Source of the DNA: Apodemus sylvaticus
Taxonomy: Eukaryota; Chordata; Mammalia; Rodentia; Muridae
Direction of reading: 5' to 3'
Length of the DNA: 64,000 nucleotides
NCBI RefSeq assembly: GCF_947179515.1
Contig: NC_067488.1
Coordinates: 28,882,539-28,946,538, forward strand
In this document: piece after piece, positions 58,201 through 64,000 of the stretch
Position numbering within the stretch: the stretch's first letter is position 1
Layout of the letters: every line of letters starts with the position of its first letter
Notes under the pieces: model-generated
The model's database searches: none
Seen by the model: only the letters and a program-made list of their open reading frames with translations
What the model was told of the DNA's origin: nothing
Program-made: the position numbers and the translations under genes

Positions 58201-58784
58201 CTGGGTAGACAAAAACACGCATTCATTTCCAACTCCCAGTTGACCCTGTTATTCAAAGAGCCAATGCTTATAAGGATGACAGGTGCATTATATAAAACAT
58301 GGATTTTTCTACTTCAGGTATTGTAATTATGGATTCTTTGAGTTTTCCCTGCTTCATCTGTCATCCTAACGTCATAATCCTTGAGAAATGATTGCTCAAG
58401 TTATGCAGTTACAAATCAACAATAAACACTATTTATTAAATACTTACCATTGAGCATTTACTCTTTTGAGAATTTTTGATGTAATAACTTTTCATGTTTT
58501 TTTTCTCTGCCACAGCATGAGATGGACTAACCCAGGTTTGGGGAAAGAGAAGGAAACAGAGGCATTAAGTGATATCTGAAGACCTAGTGTGGTCAACAGC
58601 AGAACAAAACTTAGATATCTGTGTAGCCACTATGTCATACTTAATCTAACAGTAAGTATAGACATACATGGTTTTCAACCTATATGGAAGTTTTATGGAG
58701 CCAATAGACACACAGTGGGCTACATGTAAATGTGTGTTCATTTGTGTGTATGTATGTTTGTCATTATGTGTGCATTTTAAATGT
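55261..58784. other. Single-copy DNA
   Basis: Long stretch without a recognised repeat or gene; a GT-rich patch at 57568-57597. AT-rich homeodomain-like sites around 56270-56295 are not specific. Confidence 0.45.
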
Positions 58785-58925
58785 ATTTTAATTACGTTTT
58801 TGATAATTTTAAACCATGTATTTTGATCCAAATCAACCCCAGCTCTCCCCTTAAGTCCTCAGATCCATCCCTACCTCATCACTTCATTCAAGTCCTCTGT
58901 TCCCATCCCCCCCACCCCCAGATAA
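58785..58925 (-). mobile_element. L1 (Lx-type) 3' end fragment, antisense
   Basis: ATGTATTTTGATCCAAATCA, ACCCCAGCTCTCCCCTTAAG, TCCTCAGATCCATCCCTACC is the reversed C-rich end of an Lx 3' UTR. Confidence 0.6.
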
Positions 58926-59639
58926 AGACACTTGCTTTCATTAGGTTTTTCCCATGGATCAAATCTCCATAAAAAGGAGCCTAAAGACAATTGTAGAAGA
59001 AAACTATTGCACAGTGTTTGAGATCTAACAACCCATGGTTTAAATTTTCTGTCACCCAGCAGAAAATTGAGCCTTATTAAGTCATTAACAGATTTAATTT
59101 CCCTGATGTGTTACATAGAGAATAACAATACTGACTCAGAGGGTTTCTGTGAAAGCCAAAGAAGGTAATGTATCCCCAGCATTCAGATTACACATGCATA
59201 GAGAGAACAAATAAATACAGTTTGCTGGAAGCCTGGAGGCAAACACAATGCTCCCTGTCAATCAAGATAAACAGTGATGTCTTCATCTGCCTCTTTCCTC
59301 TGCATCTTAGTTGTCTTCCAATACATTTCTTTTTCACCCAGAAGCAGCCATTGTGAGTGAAACATAGAGGTACAATTGTGGACTTTTTGAGATGGAATCC
59401 TCACCTTCACATAAATGATGTTCCAATGTTCTCCAGGTCCAGCTAGGTCTTATACTTCTACTCTTTTGATAGAAGGTCACTGAGGAAAAGAACAAAATAA
59501 AACAACTATCCTAATTTTGCCAGATTTGGAGTGTCCTTGATGCTTCCTTTATTTTTTTTAAAAAAATGTGCATAATAGTCATAATCTAAATGAAAAGTTG
59601 GGATAAAAGAAAGAATCACAAATAACACTGTATTAATAT
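58926..59639. other. Single-copy DNA, possible MIR at 59040-59165
   Basis: GTCATTAACAGATTTAATTT, AGAGAATAACAATACTGACT hints at a worn MIR. No gene recognised. Confidence 0.4.
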
Positions 59640-59880
59640 TCCTTTGGCTAGAAATTTAGTGGCCTAAGACAAATGTGTTCTGTTGATCTGAAGGCTATTG
59701 GTCTCAGTCTTTATTGGAAAGTCTCAGCAAGGCTATGTATCCATTGGAGGCTGGGGGGTCTCTAGGAAAGATCCATTTCCTATCTTTTCTTGCTGCTATA
59801 GAGTGCCTGAACTACTTGGCTTGTATTCCCCTTCCACAATGGCTTGTTGTAGGAACTAATGAGTTCTTAAAATCCTTGAA
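59640..59880 (-). mobile_element. Ancient mammalian LTR-like repeat fragment
   Basis: GTGGCCTAAGACAAATGTGT, CTCAGCAAGGCTATGTATCC, TCTAGGAAAGATCCATTTCC, CTTGGCTTGTATTCCCCTTC: same general class as 33645-34215 (its first half). Family not assigned. Confidence 0.5.
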
Positions 59881-62800
59881 ATGTCTTGAATGATAAAGAT
59901 GGTATTAAAAACTTAAACATTTTTTCTTTGGTTTCTATTACAGGCTCCCAAGACCCATCTAATTTTCCTACCACTAGGGATGTCTGGCACTGAAGTTCTA
60001 AATCACTTGGAGTTTTCAGGATGGCCCGGCATCTCTTGCCCTAATCAGGCAAGAAACATTGGATACATGGAGGGAGATCATTGCCTGAAAGTGCAGGCCA
60101 TTACTAAAGGTTGATACTTTCATTCCCACATTCTCCTTAGAGGTAACAAACCAGAAACAGGGGCAATATTGGATCCTGTCTACATAATGATGCTTTCACA
60201 AAGATCCCTGTGCTATGGGCTTCAGAGAGCTATTGGGTTGGTAAGTACATTCACATGTTGGGGAGTTTGCATATCCCAACTCCAAAAGTTCTGCACTAGA
60301 AACTCTTTCAGTTCTCACCATGTGCCTCTCTTTATCTTGCATTCACCTACATCTTTAATGAGACCCTTAATACATTAAACAAGCTAGCAAACATGAGAAA
60401 AGATGTTCTCTGAGTTTATGGAAGTGCTATGCCAGATTATTCAAAGAGTTGCTTGAAAACACCCAGGTGGCAACCTATTATTTGCAATTGACCTCTCAAG
60501 TGAGAGGCAGAGTTGAGGATGCAACCCCTCATCCCTGAGATCTGATAGTATCCCTCTCAAGGGAGGTTGTGTCCCAATTGAGTTGAATTAAATTGGAGAG
60601 CACACAGCTGGCCTCTGTGGGAGAATCCAGTAGAGAATTGTTTGGTGCATGGGGAAAATTCCCGTACATCTGGTGTCAGAACTGCTATATTGAGTAATGG
60701 AAGGGAAAAGGGACAGTGTGTAGTTTTTGTGATATGCCTGCTCTAGACACAGCATATCACTTTGCCTGACTTGCATCCTCCCACACACCATGTCTCCCCT
60801 TTCATGACCCCCTGTGAATATCACAGTCCTCATTAGATAATCTTTGATGATCTCAAGGATCAGCATGCACTACTCTGCTGAGTGGAAACATGCCCTTGAA
60901 TGCTGTGCTGGAGCAGTTGGACTTGATTCATTGGGCAACAAGGAACTACTGATAATTTCCAGCAACAGAGCAATGTTTTATTATCTTTTTGTCAATTACT
61001 TTTGAATGAAAATAAGATGATTTGTGCTTTTCCACTAGGAAAGGTGCATTGTGAATCAGTTCTTCAATCCCCCCTTCAGGTGAGAGATAAAATAAATGTA
61101 ATAAAAGTAAATAACGAAATAGTGTAAGCAACTAAAATGTATAAAGTGTGTTTCCAACAAAAACAATGGAATGACATTAGCAAAAAATCCTTGTTCATCT
61201 CTCAGTAAGTCAGAGTTTCAAGCCATAGGTGCTTAGAAAGTCCTTGGTAAGTAACCAATAAATGCTAAGTGGAATGTTATATTTAATTTCCTTGGTTGCT
61301 ACTTTTGCTCTAGTAAGTATCTTTACCACCTAATTTATAATAGGAACCTATAGGAACTATCCATAACCACTTTTCTTCTAGCAGAAGAATGTTTTGGCAA
61401 AATCTGGGTCCAGGTAGCTAAATGGTTTACTTTAAGACCCAGTAAACAATCCTGCAAAATAATTTAGCTCTCACAAGCTTTCTGCCTTTTATACTTAACA
61501 ATTATTGGTGGAAAGAAGCATTAGATTTGATTGAAAATAGCACACACACATTATTAAAAAGTCATAGCCCAATTAACTCTGCTAGATAGCAAAATTTGCA
61601 TTTATTTCTCTGCAAGCTAATAATGCATCCATGCATGAACACTATATTGGGAAAAAGTGCTTTGTTTAATCTTTCTGCCTTGTTGAAAACTCTCTGTGCC
61701 TGCTGCTTTTTGACAACCTGTTGGAAGCCAATAATAACACACCCATTCCTCTGTGCCATGTTGCAGTGTGGCTTCCTGACAGGTTTGTCTCTGGCTAAAC
61801 AAATCATTTGCACCCTGCCTGATTTGTTTCCATGTCAGTAATTCAACTGCAATTTGTTCCTTCCCATGGCTAAATGAAAATGTGGTCATCACACACAATC
61901 CTTCCTGTCTGGGCATCATAAATAACAGGTTTCCAAAGTACAAGACATAAATATTTTACAGACCATGGAGTAGGTTTTAGGAAATGGAAGAATGATTATG
62001 GTGGAGAAAGGATTTCCCACAGAATCACATTTTCGGTGTTTAGAAGCCACTGTTAGGGTTTGGTGTGTTCATTAGGTGACTTACAAAAGCACATATCGCC
62101 CAAAGAGACTGGGTCACATAGCATGCACTCCCTAGCCCGTGACACAGCAGCTTCAAATTTGTTTTCTGGTTGAGCTATAATGTATTATATCATCAAGTAT
62201 TCCCAGAACTGATTTTAATTCAATGCCTTTTTCCCCCTACATAGGTGTTTTACCTCCTGGGCAAATGAAGAGTCAGAGTAGAATAATGAAGTTTACAGTG
62301 AAGATAAATTTCTCATAGTCCTGCTGGGCACATCACTTGAAACTATAAAGGGAGGGGGGAAGTGGAGATTTGGAGAGACAGTAATGAGTAGAGCTGTAAA
62401 CATAATTCTTCTCTTCTCCATGTTAAAAGACTTTTGCTTAAGAATATATTCCCTCTGGCCTGAAAATGTATTTTCCTTGTCCTGTGGTTCTGTTCCCTAG
62501 GTGTCCTGAAAATAATTGGGCATTATTTTTTTAAAAAAAATCTCAAAATATTGCTGATCACAGAGCCAACGGCATATCTGTGGTTTCCCTCTGAGGCTCT
62601 TATTAAGTTTTAATCAGCTCGCTGCTGTGTGGGGTCTTTTGGACTCCTGTAAGTAAAGAGAAATGTCATGTGGGTAGTAGAGGAGGAGCGAAGAGACAAT
62701 CAGAAGGGAAATGGCCTGTCCTGTATACGAAAAGACAAATTCTGGCGTGGCTTCAGCAAAAGCACATTTTGGGTAGTTTGTCAGAAAGCACTACTTCCTT

Positions 62801-63239
62801 GGGTGGTGGAAACAAATGTTGGAAACTGAGTCCCACTTGTCTGTATCTGCCTGGCTTGTACAGTGTTCTCCTTGCCTTTATTTCCACATGTGAATGCCAA
62901 CCTTGGACTCCTGTTCAGAATGGTACAATGTCTTCTTTCTCTAGGAATTTTTCCAGTAGTTCTACCTCATTTGACACATTCCTAATTTCTACTACTATCC
63001 TGAATCAAATCTCTGTTTTACCTCACCTCTACCCTCTTGCTTCTTGGAGGGCCTAACACGGGGTTTTATATTGAGGTCCATCTGTGAGGAAGAATGTGCC
63101 TTATTTTGATCATGGTAAACAATAACTTGGCATAAAGTGATTCAAATGGAGTCCAAACTATTTCCTGCTAAAGTCAACCTGACATGTCACCCTCAGTCTC
63201 TAGTCTACATAACCAAGGAATGGCCTTGTAGATTATGTC
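59881..63239. other. Single-copy DNA with a possible old repeat at 60510-60720
   Basis: 60590-60700 (GGAGAGCACACAGCTGGCCT, GAGAATTGTTTGGTGCATGG, GGAAAATTCCCGTACATCTG) resembles an old LTR-type repeat end. Elsewhere no gene; the 128-codon frame at 62670-63056 matches nothing I know. Confidence 0.4.
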
Positions 63240-63918
63240 CAAAAGACCAAAGTATGAATACTTTGATCCTTCTCAGAAGGGGGGACAAAATACCCATGAG
63301 AGGAGATACAGAGACAAAGTATGGAACAGAGACTGAAGGAAAGACCATCTAGTGACTGCTCCACCTAGGAATCCGTCCTATATACTGTTACAAAACCCAG
63401 ATACTATTGTGGATGCCAACAAGTGCTTGCTGACAGGAGCCTGATATAGCTGTCTCCCGAGAGGCTCTGCCAGTACCTGACAAATGCAGAGGTAGATGCT
63501 CTCAGCCAATCATTGGACTGAGCACAAGGTCCCCAATAGAGGAGATAGAGAAAGGACTCAAAGAGCTGAAAGTGTTTGCAGCCCCATAGGAGGAACAACA
63601 ATATCAACCACCCAGTACCCCCAGAGCTCCCAGGGACTAAAGCACCAACAAAAGAGTACACATGGAGGGACCCATGACTGCAGCTGCACATGTAGCAGAG
63701 GATGGCTTTGTTGGACATCAAAAGGAGGAGAGGTCCTTGGTCCTGTGAAGGCTTGATGCCCCAGTATAGGGGAATTCCAGGACAGGGAAGTGGGAGTGGG
63801 TGGGTTGGTGAACAGGGGGAGGAGGGATGGGATAGGGGGTTTCTGAGGGGAAACCAAGAAAGGGGATAACATTTGAAATGTAAATAAAGAAAATATCTAA
63901 TAAAAAAAGAAAAGAAAG
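63240..63918 (+). mobile_element. L1 LINE 3' end (last ORF2 codons plus complete 3' UTR)
   Basis: Starts in the ORF2 stop region (AAAGACCAAAGTATGAATAC), then ACAAGTGCTTGCTGACAGGA, GAGAGGCTCTGCCAGTACCT, GATGCCCCAGTATAGGGGAA, a G-rich block (63790-63850) and GAAATGTAAATAAAGAAAAT with an A-rich tail to 63918. The 178-codon minus frame (63404-63940) is antisense to this UTR. Confidence 0.96.
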
Positions 63919-64000
63919 GTATAAGCATTAGAGAAGTCACTGGAGCAGAAGATATTTTGTCTTTTAGTTCACAGGTGCACCACTGACCAAAGGAAGGTCT

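Noticed and set aside
62670..63056. 128-codon plus-strand frame
   Set aside because: Ser/Thr-rich C-terminus of no known family and no supporting signals.
63404..63940. 178-codon open frame on the minus strand, the longest in the window
   Set aside because: It is exactly antisense to an L1 3' UTR; the same shadow frame appears opposite the other L1 3' ends (about 1946-2221 and 51454-51717).

Overview
This window is mammalian genomic DNA, almost certainly mouse (Mus). The evidence is the mix of rodent-specific repeats: B1, B2, B3, ID-like and RSINE/B4-like SINEs, young L1 elements with the mouse-type 3' UTR, a monomer-type L1 5' UTR, URR1-like hAT DNA, and two class II (ERVK-like) proviruses. 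No intact protein-coding gene was recognised. The long open frames are retrotransposon remnants, antisense shadows of L1 3' UTRs, or microsatellite translations. It reads as repeat-rich intergenic or deep-intronic sequence.

Layout. 1-7.1 kb: an L1 3' half (with a B1 nested in it, exact 16-bp target duplication), a B2, an Lx-type L1 3' UTR scrap, then a short Rab3gap1-like 5' cDNA fragment that runs directly into the monomeric 5' UTR, ORF1 and the first part of ORF2 of a second L1. 7.1-13.2 kb: mostly single-copy DNA with a TG microsatellite, MIR, B1, B2 and ancient LTRs. 13.2-18.05 kb: a complete minus-strand ERVK-like provirus: two 319-bp LTRs, a 6-bp target duplication (GCTGCT), a Lys-type primer site, a polypurine tract, decayed RNase H/integrase, and a GC-rich duplicated block that I could not relate to any retroviral gene. 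18-26 kb: single-copy DNA, B1, MIRs, LTR-like repeats, a URR1-like DNA transposon, and a 101-bp splice-flanked segment carrying a 14-bp palindromic RFX X-box-like site. 26.0-29.65 kb: a second, plus-strand ERVK-like provirus with a Lys3-like primer site, gag and env remnants and apparently no pol. 30-36 kb: old L1M antisense pieces, a young L1 3' end, old LTRs. 36-64 kb: a 59-bp L1 insertion with a 15-bp target duplication, a solo LTR, many MIRs, SINEs and microsatellites, and further L1 3' ends at 47.9, 51.2 and 63.2 kb.

The parts do not form a working system: they are independent insertions of different ages. Two patterns go beyond ordinary repeat content. First, Rab3gap1 5' exon-like sequence is joined to the very start of an L1 5' UTR in the same orientation, which suggests a 5' transduction or chimeric transcript. 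Second, every young L1 piece lies on the plus strand, which would fit an intron of a minus-strand transcription unit.

Repeat family names come from recognising consensus features by eye. Old families (MIR, MLT, L1M, RMER-type) are the least certain, and their ends are good to a few tens of bases.
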